From Halieaceae bacterium UBA6060 (GTDB lineage: Bacteria > Pseudomonadota > Gammaproteobacteria > Pseudomonadales > Halieaceae), in assembly GCA_002428935.1 (NCBI GenBank), contig DIYG01000174.1:1-20634 (forward strand): DNA of 20,634 nt, written 5' to 3'. This document shows, in pieces, positions 1 to 7,288 of the stretch. The notes below the pieces were generated by a model. That model was not told where the DNA came from and made no database searches. It saw only the letters and a program-made list of their open reading frames with translations. Position numbers and translations under genes: made by a program. Within the stretch, counting starts at the first letter, position 1, and each line of letters opens with the position of its first letter.

Positions 1-945
1 TTTCGGCGGCACGCCCACATGCCGGGCCGCCGCGATCGCCATGAGGGCGTTGGCGATATTGTGACGACCCCGCTGCTGCCAATCTACAACCAGATCCTGA
101 GCGTCGGGGCCTCGCAGGATCCACTTGCGCCCATCAGCCTCCAATAGCTCCGCCTGCCAATCCGCCGCTGCATCATCCACGGCGGCGGTGCACCGTTCGG
201 TCCAACAGCCCAGGGCAAGGGTATCTTCGATGGCCTCGACCTTCGGCGGCGTGATGATCTGACCACTCGCAGGCACGCAGCGAATCAAATGATGGAACTG
301 TCTTTGAATCGCCGCGAGGTCCGGAAATATGTCCGCGTGGTCAAACTCTAGATTGTTAATCACCAGGGTCCGGGGGCGGTAGTGCACAAACTTGGAACGC
401 TTGTCGAAAAATGCCGTGTCGTACTCATCCGCCTCAACAACGAAAAAGCTCCCTCCCCCCAGGCGCGCGGAACATCCAAAGTCCTGGGGCACACCACCGA
501 TAAGAAAACCAGGCTCAAGGCCTGCATCCTCTAAAAGCCACGCGAGAAGACTGCTCACCGTGGTCTTGCCGTGGGTGCCCGAGGCAGCGAGAACCCAGCG
601 ATCGCTTAACACGTGCTCTGCCAGCCACTGGGGGCCAGAAGTATAGGGCAAACCTCGATCCAGCACCGCCTCCACGGCGGGATTTCCCCGAGACAGGGCG
701 TTGCCTACCACCACCAAGGCGTCATCTGGCAGATGCTCCGCGTCGTAGCCCTCGTGCAGCGCTATACCCGCCTGAGAAAGCTGATCGCTCATGGGGGGAT
801 ATACGTTGGCATCGCAACCACTAACCACCCAGCCAAGCTCGCGGGCAAGGAGCGCCAGGCCGCCCATGAAGGTACCGCAGATGCCGAGAATGTGGAGACG
901 TTGCTGCAAGAAGTAGCTCCCAAAAAAGGACGGCGAGTCTAGCAT
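1..945 (-). CDS. mpl: Mpl, murein tripeptide ligase (3' end outside window)
   Basis: UDP-N-acetylmuramate:L-alanyl-gamma-D-glutamyl-meso-diaminopimelate ligase, a cytoplasmic enzyme that joins recycled murein tripeptide to UDP-MurNAc. The minus frame is open from the ATG at 945 down to base 1, giving 315 residues; E. coli Mpl has about 457, so roughly the last third is missing. Visible motifs are the N-terminal nucleotide-fold loop GICGTFMGG, the Mur-ligase P-loop GTHGKTT, EADEYDTAFFDKRSKF and NNLEFDHADIF, all highly Mpl-like. A GAGG lies 8 bases before the ATG. A TTG 12 codons further in, preceded by GGGAG, would give a start closer to that of E. coli Mpl (M-R-I-H-I-L-G), so the true start is uncertain. 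It is divergent from the phosphofructokinase gene, with 104 bases between the starts. Confidence 0.95.
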   Translation of the reverse strand, partial: MLDSPSFFGSYFLQQRLHILGICGTFMGGLALLARELGWVVSGCDANVYPPMSDQLSQAGIALHEGYDAEHLPDDALVVVGNALSRGNPAVEAVLDRGLPYTSGPQWLAEHVLSDRWVLAASGTHGKTTVSSLLAWLLEDAGLEPGFLIGGVPQDFGCSARLGGGSFFVVEADEYDTAFFDKRSKFVHYRPRTLVINNLEFDHADIFPDLAAIQRQFHHLIRCVPASGQIITPPKVEAIEDTLALGCWTERCTAAVDDAAADWQAELLEADGRKWILRGPDAQDLVVDWQQRGRHNIANALMAIAAARHVGVPPK

Positions 946-1049
946 GGGAGGCACCTCGCAATATGCGGCATCAAGCACCGATCACCGTAGGAAGAGTGCA
1001 GCTGATCCCGTATCATCGCCGTCTCTCACGGCAGTACAGGGAAGTATCC

Positions 1050-2318
1050 ATGACCGCGAAAGCCAATGCTTTTTACGCCCAGTCTGGAGGCGTGACCTCC
1101 GTCATCAACGCATCGGCCTGTGGTGTCATCGAAACGGCTCGGGCTCACCGGGATCGGATTGGAAAGGTGTTCGCCGGGCGAAACGGCATCATCGGCGCCC
1201 TGGAGGAAGACCTCATAGACACGAACCGTGAATCCGCCTCGGCCATTCGCGGGTTGATGCAGACTCCCGCCGGGGCCTTCGGATCCTGTCGACACAAGCT
1301 CAAGTCCGTGAGCGATAATCGCGCCGAATACGAGCGCCTTATCGAGGTGTTTCGCGCCCACGATATCCGTTACTTCTTCTACAACGGCGGGGGCGACTCC
1401 GCCGACACCTGCCTCAAAGTCTCTCAGCTGAGCCAAACCCTGGACTATCCCCTTCAGGCGATTCATGTACCCAAGACCATCGACAACGATCTGCCTCTCA
1501 CGGACAACTGCCCGGGTTTTGGCTCCGTCGCCAAGTACGTGGCTATCTCCACCCGAGAAGCGGCTCTGGATGTCGCCTCCATGTGTTCGAGCTCAACCAA
1601 AGTCTTCATTCTGGAGGTCATGGGTCGCCACGCGGGATGGATCGCGGCCGCCGCCGGTCTGGCCGCGGAGCAGGAAGGCGACGCACCCCACTGCATTCTG
1701 TTCCCGGAAATCGCGTTTGACCGCAAGAAATTCCTCGCGCGAGTTAAACGAAGCGTGAAGCGCTACGGCTACTGCGTGGTGGTGGCCTCCGAGGGGACAC
1801 AGACCGCTGATGGACAGTTCCTGAGCGACGCGGGGACACGAGACGCCTTCGGTCATGCCCAGCTCGGCGGCCTGGCCCCGGCCCTCGCCGGTATGGTCAA
1901 AGACGAATTGGGCTACAAATACCACTGGGCCGTGGCCGATTACCTGCAGCGCTCCGCCCGGCACATCGCCTCGCAAACAGACCTCGACCAGGCCTATGCC
2001 GTGGGCAAGGCCGCCGTGGAGTTTGCCCTCGCCGGCAAGAACGCGGTCATGCCCTGCATCGTCCGCGGCAAAGGAAAACGCTACCGCTGGACCGTGGGAG
2101 AGGCCCCCCTGGCCGATGTAGCTAATGTAGAAAAAATGATGCCGCGCGACTTTATCAGTCGCGATGGCTTTGCCATCACCGACAAAGCTCGAGACTACCT
2201 CGCCCCGCTGATTGCCGGCGAGGCCTATCCCGCGTATCGCAAAGGGCTGCCGCAGTACGTGCGTTTGAAAAACACACCGGTGCCGCGAAAGCTCAAGAAG
2301 CGTTTCCGCGTGGGCTAG
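1050..2318 (+). CDS. pfp: Pyrophosphate-dependent 6-phosphofructokinase
   Basis: Phosphofructokinase-family protein of 422 residues that should interconvert fructose-6-phosphate and fructose-1,6-bisphosphate using PPi rather than ATP, in cytoplasmic glycolysis/gluconeogenesis. What is seen: the loop NGGGDS stands where ATP enzymes have GGDGS, placing Asp at the position that is Gly in ATP enzymes, and PKTIDND has Lys where ATP enzymes have Gly (PGTIDND). Both substitutions are the known PPi-type signature. MGRHAGWIA and a following SEG are the substrate-side motifs. The start at 1050 is chosen because AGGGA lies 7 bases upstream; an in-frame ATG at 963 would add 29 unconserved-looking residues. 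The next gene is a pyrophosphatase, 204 bases downstream on the same strand, so the two enzymes compete for PPi. Some enzymes of this type also act on sedoheptulose phosphates; this cannot be read here. Confidence 0.93.
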   Translation: MTAKANAFYAQSGGVTSVINASACGVIETARAHRDRIGKVFAGRNGIIGALEEDLIDTNRESASAIRGLMQTPAGAFGSCRHKLKSVSDNRAEYERLIEVFRAHDIRYFFYNGGGDSADTCLKVSQLSQTLDYPLQAIHVPKTIDNDLPLTDNCPGFGSVAKYVAISTREAALDVASMCSSSTKVFILEVMGRHAGWIAAAAGLAAEQEGDAPHCILFPEIAFDRKKFLARVKRSVKRYGYCVVVASEGTQTADGQFLSDAGTRDAFGHAQLGGLAPALAGMVKDELGYKYHWAVADYLQRSARHIASQTDLDQAYAVGKAAVEFALAGKNAVMPCIVRGKGKRYRWTVGEAPLADVANVEKMMPRDFISRDGFAITDKARDYLAPLIAGEAYPAYRKGLPQYVRLKNTPVPRKLKKRFRVG

Positions 2319-2522
2319 GCGCCGACGGCCCCAATCTGCCGGGCGCGAAGGCTCTCCACCACAGTTTGTCCGGGGGTGATCCTGCGCCTACCAAAGTCGT
2401 GCGGATTTTGATGCACCGCGAGGGTACAATCGCGCCCCGTTTTTCCATCATTGAATGACCAACGCGCTAGACCACGTATTCGCCGCTCAGCACGGAACGT
2501 TCCAGCGCCCAAAGGAGTCCCC

Positions 2523-3164
2523 ATGTATCGTAATGAGAAATTCAACCGCTGGCGCCGCCACCCATGGCACGGCCTCCATTCCCAGCAGGACGATGCCGCC
2601 GAAGGTGTGGTGCAGGTCTACGTCGAGATGCTGCCCACGGATGTGGTGAAGTACGAGTTGGATAAAAACTCTGGCTTTCTCATTGTCGATCGCCCCCAGC
2701 GCACAACATCCAGCCCGCCGGCCCTGTACGGCTTTATCCCCCGCACCTACTGCGCCGAGGAAGTGGCCAAGCGCTGCCCCGGCGTTACGGAGGCGGACGG
2801 GGACCCTCTGGATATTTGCGTGTACTCAGAACGCCACATCAACCGCTCCGATATCGTGCTCAACGCCCGGGTAGTCGGTGGTATCCAAATGATTGATGGC
2901 GGCGAGGCGGACGACAAAATCGTCGCCATTTTGGACGGCGATAATATCTGGGGAGACGTTCAGGACATTAGCGATCTTCCGAAGATCAAAATCGAGCGTC
3001 TACAGCACTATTTCTCCACCTATAAACTGATTCCTGGCAAAGACGCCAATATCAAGGTCGACCACGTGTACGGTCGGGAAGAAGCGCTAAAAGTTATCGC
3101 CGCTTCAGAAACCGACTACTGGAATCACTACGGTCACCTCCACGAGGCAGCAAAAGCTCAGTAG
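2523..3164 (+). CDS. ppa: Inorganic pyrophosphatase, family I
   Basis: Soluble Mg-dependent pyrophosphatase (PPi to 2 Pi) of 213 residues, longer than the 176-residue E. coli enzyme. The family I signature DGDPLDI is intact and contains metal-binding aspartates; YGFIPRTYC and the later DGDNIWGDVQDISDLP segment also fit the family. An AAAGGAG Shine-Dalgarno sequence at 2511-2517, 5 bases before the ATG, fixes the start; an in-frame ATG at 2451 is rejected. A TACAAT box at 2425-2430 could be the -10 of its own promoter, but no good -35 is seen. Sitting directly after the PPi-dependent phosphofructokinase, it would drain the PPi that enzyme uses or makes. Downstream lies a hairpin at 3211-3236. 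Confidence 0.93.
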   Translation: MYRNEKFNRWRRHPWHGLHSQQDDAAEGVVQVYVEMLPTDVVKYELDKNSGFLIVDRPQRTTSSPPALYGFIPRTYCAEEVAKRCPGVTEADGDPLDICVYSERHINRSDIVLNARVVGGIQMIDGGEADDKIVAILDGDNIWGDVQDISDLPKIKIERLQHYFSTYKLIPGKDANIKVDHVYGREEALKVIAASETDYWNHYGHLHEAAKAQ

Positions 3165-3210
3165 TCCTCAGCCGGGCCCGGCTTGCCTGGCTCCTCGCCA
3201 GCCTTGTTGC

Positions 3211-3236
3211 AGGGACCTCGCTTTCGCGCGGTCCCT
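3211..3236 (+). terminator. Hairpin downstream of ppa, possible terminator
   Basis: AGGGACC at 3211-3217 pairs with GGTCCCT at 3230-3236, with three further pairs (CGC/GCG) inside after one mismatch. There is no T tract after it (CTATCC), so it is at best a weak intrinsic terminator for the ppa transcript, facing the convergent gene that ends at 3328. A 14-base perfect palindrome at 3170-3183, just after the ppa stop, may also contribute. Confidence 0.35.
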
Positions 3237-3327
3237 CTATCCAGCGACAAACCCTAGCCTCAACTCCAGTCCCGACCCTAGACCCAACCCACAGCTTCCT
3301 TCCCTATCAGGCCAAGGTCCCATAAGA

Positions 3328-4032
3328 CTAGGGAGGAGTGCCTACACGGGCAACAAAGCGCTCCAGTAACTCATCCAGAGCGTCTTCGACGATCTCGCGA
3401 AGGAGCAGCGGACTCGTGGCATCTACCTCTGTCCACAGGGCACATAAGACGCGACGATCGATCAAAGGCGCAAAGGTCGACGCCGACGGCCCGTGACTCA
3501 AGTGCCAGCGCTCCGGGGATACGCCCCCGCGATCGCGATCATAAGGGCGATAGAACCCGTAACTCCTTCCCGTAGCAATGCGCTCGTCCAGCCACTCGTG
3601 CAGCGCCGCAAAGGGCCCGTCATCGGCCACTTCCGCCTGACACAATCGCAGGCGCTCTCCCGCTGCTAGAGCCTGTTTGTCATAAACATCTATGTCGGTG
3701 CCCCAGTGATGGCGGCTAGCTCCCGGCAGAGCGGAAAAACGTAGAACACGCTCAATCTGCTCCAGGGGTGCTAGGGAGGACAGGTCGATGACGTCGTCAC
3801 GGTCGTCCAGCACTTCCCGCTGCCCCGAAAGCTTGCCGTTCCAGATTGCCAACTGACGTTCGAAAGAGCGGTAGGCGCTGGCGATGGTCAAGGCAAAACC
3901 CACCTCCTGCGCGTCAGCGGCCAGCTCCCGGAACGCATCGGCCGCAGCGGGATGGAGTTGGTGACCTTCCAGGGTATGTAATTGGGAGGCATCCAAACCC
4001 AGCGCCCAGCGTTGCTCTGGGCTTAAATCCAT
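3328..4032 (-). CDS. VanY-like M15 carboxypeptidase family protein
   Basis: A 234-residue protein of the VanY/D-alanyl-D-alanine carboxypeptidase family (peptidase M15). Seen: SRHHWGTDID, which carries the zinc His and Asp of the family, an upstream SAYRS segment typical of these enzymes, and ERWHLS, which holds the second metal-side His. These imply an active zinc peptidase that trims peptidoglycan peptides. No signal peptide or membrane segment is visible (the N-terminus is MDLSPEQRWALGL), so a cytoplasmic role, for example on recycled muropeptides, is possible; mpl, a recycling enzyme, lies in the same neighbourhood. It is divergent from the small Rieske gene, with starts less than 100 bases apart, so they may share a control region. 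Confidence 0.88.
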   Translation of the reverse strand: MDLSPEQRWALGLDASQLHTLEGHQLHPAAADAFRELAADAQEVGFALTIASAYRSFERQLAIWNGKLSGQREVLDDRDDVIDLSSLAPLEQIERVLRFSALPGASRHHWGTDIDVYDKQALAAGERLRLCQAEVADDGPFAALHEWLDERIATGRSYGFYRPYDRDRGGVSPERWHLSHGPSASTFAPLIDRRVLCALWTEVDATSPLLLREIVEDALDELLERFVARVGTPP

Positions 4033-4125
4033 GGCCGGAGACCCCTTAGAATGCTTCTGGCCCGGCGGCCCGCACGGAGCCTGGCCAAGGCCTCACCCTG
4101 CATCGACGCGACCGAGAACGAAACC

Positions 4126-4440
4126 GTGACCACCTTGAACGAATCCTTGCTTGGCGATGACAACACGAGTCGCAGTGTAACCGTCGACGGTCGCCCGCTC
4201 CTACTCGTGAACCGGCACGGCGCACTGTTTCTCTACGAGAATCGCTGCCCCCATACGGGGGACTCCCTCGATCCCCAGGGTGGTTCCCTGAGCGATACAT
4301 CCGGTGGCCTCCTCACCTGTCAGCGCCATGGCGCGCAGTTCCTTGCCGAGAACGGTCAATGCGTGGGGGGACCGTGCCTGGGTGCATCCCTCACCGCCGT
4401 ACCCTTCTCGGTGATTTCTGGCCATATCGTTCTTTCTTGA
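4126..4440 (+). CDS. Small Rieske [2Fe-2S] ferredoxin-type protein
   Basis: A protein of about 104 residues with the Rieske cluster ligands CPH and CQRH separated by 21 residues, as in soluble Rieske ferredoxins of dioxygenase systems and NirD-like proteins. It should carry one 2Fe-2S cluster and act as a cytoplasmic electron carrier; no membrane segment is seen and no partner oxygenase or reductase is nearby, so its client is unknown. The start is uncertain. The GTG at 4126 begins the protein where the Rieske fold begins (TTLNESLL). An in-frame ATG at 4051, with GGAG 10 bases upstream, would add 25 Arg-rich residues with no family resemblance. I prefer the GTG, at moderate confidence. Confidence 0.8.
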   Translation: MTTLNESLLGDDNTSRSVTVDGRPLLLVNRHGALFLYENRCPHTGDSLDPQGGSLSDTSGGLLTCQRHGAQFLAENGQCVGGPCLGASLTAVPFSVISGHIVLS

Positions 4441-4464
4441 CAGGTCTGGATGTAAAGATATTCA
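4437..4464 (+). promoter_or_regulatory. Possible sigma-70 promoter upstream of dksA
   Basis: A perfect TTGACA at 4437-4442 overlaps the stop of the Rieske gene. A 16-base spacer leads to TATTCA at 4459-4464, a poor -10 match. It would place a start about 120 bases upstream of dksA. The -35 is strong and the -10 is not. Confidence 0.3.
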
Positions 4465-4557
4465 TCCGAGAATTGCGCTGGTGTGACGGTTTCAATTCTG
4501 GTAGCTTCTGCGCGCCTCGAAAAGCGCCCTGACCCTAGCGGGCCAGCGGGCATCGAG

Positions 4558-4563
4558 TATGAT
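4558..4563 (+). promoter_or_regulatory. -10 box candidate for dksA
   Basis: TATGAT lies 25 bases upstream of the dksA ATG and would give a short leader. No clear -35 sits at 16-18 bases; CTGACC at 4530-4535 is 22 bases away. Only the -10 element is supported. Confidence 0.3.
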
Positions 4564-4588
4564 CGATGTACGACACTGGAACACCGCC

Positions 4589-5083
4589 ATGCCGACCAAA
4601 ACCGCACCTAAGAAAAAAGCCCCTGCGAAGAAAGCTCCGCGCGCCAAAGCCGTGAGTAAGAGCACTTCAACGGAGTTTCGCAACTTTGAGCCGTACAAAC
4701 CCAAGCGCGGTGAGGAGTACATGAGTGAGGATCAGCGGGAGCACTTCAAAGCCATCCTGGGCAAGTGGAAGGCTGAGCTTATGGAAGAAGTGGACCGCAC
4801 CGTATCCCATATGAAGGACGAGGCGGCGAACTTCCCCGACCCGGCGGATCGTGCCACGCAAGAAGAAGAGTTCAGCCTCGAGCTGAGAACCCGGGACCGC
4901 GAACGTAAACTCATTAAGAAGATCGACTCTACCATCGAGCGGATCGATCAAGATGACTATGGCTTTTGCGATGCCTGCGGTGTCGAAATCGGCATCAAGC
5001 GTCTGGAAGCGCGTCCTACGGCCACTTTGTGTATCGACTGTAAAACCCTTGATGAGATCAAGGAGAAGCAGGAGCGCGGCTAA
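4589..5083 (+). CDS. dksA: DksA, RNA polymerase-binding transcription factor
   Basis: DksA binds the RNA polymerase secondary channel and, with ppGpp, reprograms transcription in the stringent response. The protein has 164 residues. It keeps the coiled-coil tip FPDPADRA with both aspartates (residues 84 and 87, matching D71 and D74 of E. coli) and the four-cysteine zinc finger C127, C130, C148, C151 in a near-identical context (GVEIGIKRLEARPTA). The N-terminus has a Lys/Ala-rich extension of about 20 residues, absent from E. coli DksA and common in other proteobacteria. The start at 4589 is preferred over an in-frame ATG at 4559 because it begins the MPTKTAPKKK tail. gluQ follows 39 bases downstream, a conserved pairing. 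Confidence 0.97.
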   Translation: MPTKTAPKKKAPAKKAPRAKAVSKSTSTEFRNFEPYKPKRGEEYMSEDQREHFKAILGKWKAELMEEVDRTVSHMKDEAANFPDPADRATQEEEFSLELRTRDRERKLIKKIDSTIERIDQDDYGFCDACGVEIGIKRLEARPTATLCIDCKTLDEIKEKQERG

Positions 5084-5098
5084 GCCCCTCGTCGGGGC
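5084..5098 (+). other. Hairpin between dksA and gluQ
   Basis: GCCCC at 5084-5088 and GGGGC at 5094-5098 form a 5-bp stem with a TCGTC loop immediately after the dksA stop. No U tract follows, so it is not a classical terminator. From memory, dksA-gluQ in enteric bacteria also has a stem-loop here that limits gluQ expression; this could be a weak counterpart. Confidence 0.4.
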
Positions 5099-5122
5099 CG
5101 GATCGCCCTCAGGGAGCTGTCC

Positions 5123-6001
5123 TTGACCGCTCCCCCACCCTATCGGGGCCGTTTCGCCCCGTCACCCACAGGCCCTCTCCATTTCGGTTCACTGATCGCC
5201 GCCGTCGGTAGCTACCTGGACGCGCGGCACCGGCACGGTCGGTGGTTCGTGCGCATGGAAGACCTCGACCCACCGCGGGAAATGCCTGGGGCCGCCGACC
5301 GCATATTGCGCAGCCTCGAAGCTCACGGCCTGACCTGGGACGACTCAGTGCTCTATCAGTCCCAGCGTCACGAAGCCTATGCTGCAGCGCTGGACACGCT
5401 CAAAAAGAGCGGAAGCCTGTTCTGCTGCAGCTGTACTCGCGCAGTCTTGGGCCCCGGGGGCCATTGTGGAAGACGCTGCTCCCCGAAACCCGGGGAAGCA
5501 ACCTCAGAGCGCGTGGTAGTCGCCGGCGGAGGGACCTTCGACGACTTCATTCTGGGGCCCCAAGAGGGTGCCAATGCCGGAGATGCGGTACTGCGCCGCA
5601 AGGATGGTTTGTTTGCCTACGCCCTGGCGGTGGTCGTGGACGACGCCTACCAGGCTATCAGTCATGTGCTCCGCGGCCAGGACCTGCTGGGTGAAACCTC
5701 CGGGCAGATCGAGCTTTTTGAGCGTTTAAACCAGACGCCACCGGGCTACGGCCATTTGCCGCTGCTGTGCGATCGCCGCGGCCATAAGCTTTCAAAGCAG
5801 ACCGGAGCACGGGCCCTGGACGACCATCAGCCCCTGGCCAATCTGCGCAGCGCCTTGCACTACCTGGGTCAGGGCGCGGCACAGGCGGAAGCGGGGAGCG
5901 TGGAGGAACTGCTGGCCATAGCCATCGCCCACTGGCAACGCCAGCCCCTGATAGATAACGCCGGACGACCTCTCCCCCATCACGACGGCATTCCGCGCTA
6001 G
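5123..6001 (+). CDS. gluQ: Glutamyl-Q tRNA(Asp) synthetase
   Basis: GluQ (YadB), a truncated glutamyl-tRNA synthetase paralogue that charges glutamate onto the queuosine base of tRNA(Asp). The 292 residues match the family and lack the anticodon-binding half of GltX. The HIGH-type motif reads APSPTGPLHFGS (residues 12-23) and the KMSKS-type motif is HKLSKQTGA; a Cys cluster (FCCSCTRAVLGPGGHCGRRC) occupies the zinc-site region. The start is TTG at 5123, supported by AGGGAG at 5111-5116 with a 6-base gap. It is co-oriented with dksA and probably read through from it. Confidence 0.94.
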   Translation: MTAPPPYRGRFAPSPTGPLHFGSLIAAVGSYLDARHRHGRWFVRMEDLDPPREMPGAADRILRSLEAHGLTWDDSVLYQSQRHEAYAAALDTLKKSGSLFCCSCTRAVLGPGGHCGRRCSPKPGEATSERVVVAGGGTFDDFILGPQEGANAGDAVLRRKDGLFAYALAVVVDDAYQAISHVLRGQDLLGETSGQIELFERLNQTPPGYGHLPLLCDRRGHKLSKQTGARALDDHQPLANLRSALHYLGQGAAQAEAGSVEELLAIAIAHWQRQPLIDNAGRPLPHHDGIPR

Positions 6002-6034
6002 CATGCCGCTTTCAACCCGAGTTGCTGGCTTTCT

Positions 6035-7192
6035 ATGACTGCGATTCTGTCCTTTCTCCTGGGCGTAACGCTTCTCCTGGCCCTGGCGCTCATCTGGCGG
6101 CTGCGCCGAGAGCACCGCCAGGCCTTCGATGAACTTCCCACGGGAATCTGCGCCATCGCCAATGGCAATCGGATCGAAGCGTGGAACGAAGCCATGAGCG
6201 CGCTGAGCACCATCGCGCCCGAAGATGCTCTTGGGCTATCCATCGACAGCCTTCCCGCACCCTGGGCCCAGGCCCTGGATGAAGTCCTCGGTGAACCCGC
6301 GGGCAAGATCGTCAAACGAGCCCTGGGAGAAGAGGCGGCCGATGGGCCCCGGTGGATTATTCTGCACAGCGGACCGACCAACCGATCCGCACACCGCCGT
6401 CTCGTGTTGGTGGAGGACATAACGGACTACCAACGCCTGCAGGATGAGTTGTTGCATAAAGAGCGACTGGCATCCATCGGCCGCCTGGCCGCCGGTGTGG
6501 CCCACGAAATCGGCAACCCCGTGACGGGAATTGCCTGTGTCGCCCAGAATCTGGTCGACACCAACGACGCCGTAGAACTGCAACAGGGCACGAGCGAAAT
6601 CCTCAAGCAGACCGAGCGCATCACCCGCACCGTGAGCAGTCTTATGCAGCTGTCGCACCCTGGAAGCGCCGAGCAAGAGGTGTACTGCATTCCCTGTAAC
6701 CTGGCGGACTGTGTCGATGAAGCCATCCACCTTCTGAGCCTGGGTCTGGACGCCCGCGAAGTGAGCTTTGAAAACCACTGCGACCGGGAGCTTCTCGTGC
6801 GCGCAGACGCACAACTTCTACTGCAGGTGTTTCTCAACCTGTTGGACAACGGGCGCAGCGCCGCGCAAGGAGAGGGCCCGGTGCTTATCAATGCCGAGAG
6901 CGTAAGCTCGAAGGTCATGGTGACCGTCGACAACCCCGGCGAACCGATCAGTAGCACGGCCCTGGCCCAGGTCTTTGAACCGTTCTACACCACCAAGGAT
7001 GTGGGTGAAGGTACCGGCCTTGGTTTGCCTTTGGTGCGCCGCATGCTCGAAGACATGGGAGCAAGCGTTTCTCTCAGCAGCCCGTCTCCATCCTTCGCGG
7101 ATAGGGGAGTGCGCGCCACCTTATGGCTCGCTCCTGCGGAATACGATGCCCACTACACTGGAACGACAGACAACCACGCCGCGCTGAACTAA
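6035..7192 (+). CDS. Compact CbrA-like sensor histidine kinase
   Basis: A 385-residue inner-membrane sensor kinase. Residues about 3-22 form one hydrophobic segment, followed by a short PAS-like region (about 28-130), then HisKA with H157 in GVAHEIGNPVTGI, and a HATPase domain with the N box NLLDNGRSAA and G box EGTGLGLPL. Gene position (between gluQ and cbrB) and the H-box wording match Pseudomonas CbrA as I remember it. CbrA, however, has close to 1000 residues, with an SLC5 transporter and STAC region upstream of the kinase, and both are absent here. The frame opens 33 bases after the gluQ stop, so nothing upstream could encode them. It should phosphorylate the regulator encoded 96 bases downstream. 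The signal sensed is unknown. Confidence 0.9.
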   Translation: MTAILSFLLGVTLLLALALIWRLRREHRQAFDELPTGICAIANGNRIEAWNEAMSALSTIAPEDALGLSIDSLPAPWAQALDEVLGEPAGKIVKRALGEEAADGPRWIILHSGPTNRSAHRRLVLVEDITDYQRLQDELLHKERLASIGRLAAGVAHEIGNPVTGIACVAQNLVDTNDAVELQQGTSEILKQTERITRTVSSLMQLSHPGSAEQEVYCIPCNLADCVDEAIHLLSLGLDAREVSFENHCDRELLVRADAQLLLQVFLNLLDNGRSAAQGEGPVLINAESVSSKVMVTVDNPGEPISSTALAQVFEPFYTTKDVGEGTGLGLPLVRRMLEDMGASVSLSSPSPSFADRGVRATLWLAPAEYDAHYTGTTDNHAALN

Positions 7193-7288
7193 TCGACGCC
7201 TACCACCAATGGACCCCTGCCACGCCCTGCGCCTGGGCCTACGTATTGCTAAGATGTTTAGTTCAGCACCAGCGAGGGTCCCGGCCCC

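Noticed and set aside
3170..3183. 14-base perfect palindrome after ppa as terminator
   Set aside because: It has no loop-forming centre and no T tract; it fits a chance GC-rich palindrome or part of the weak 3' structure.
6236..6957. Two minus-strand frames opposite the sensor kinase
   Set aside because: Antisense shadows; the plus frame has complete kinase motifs.
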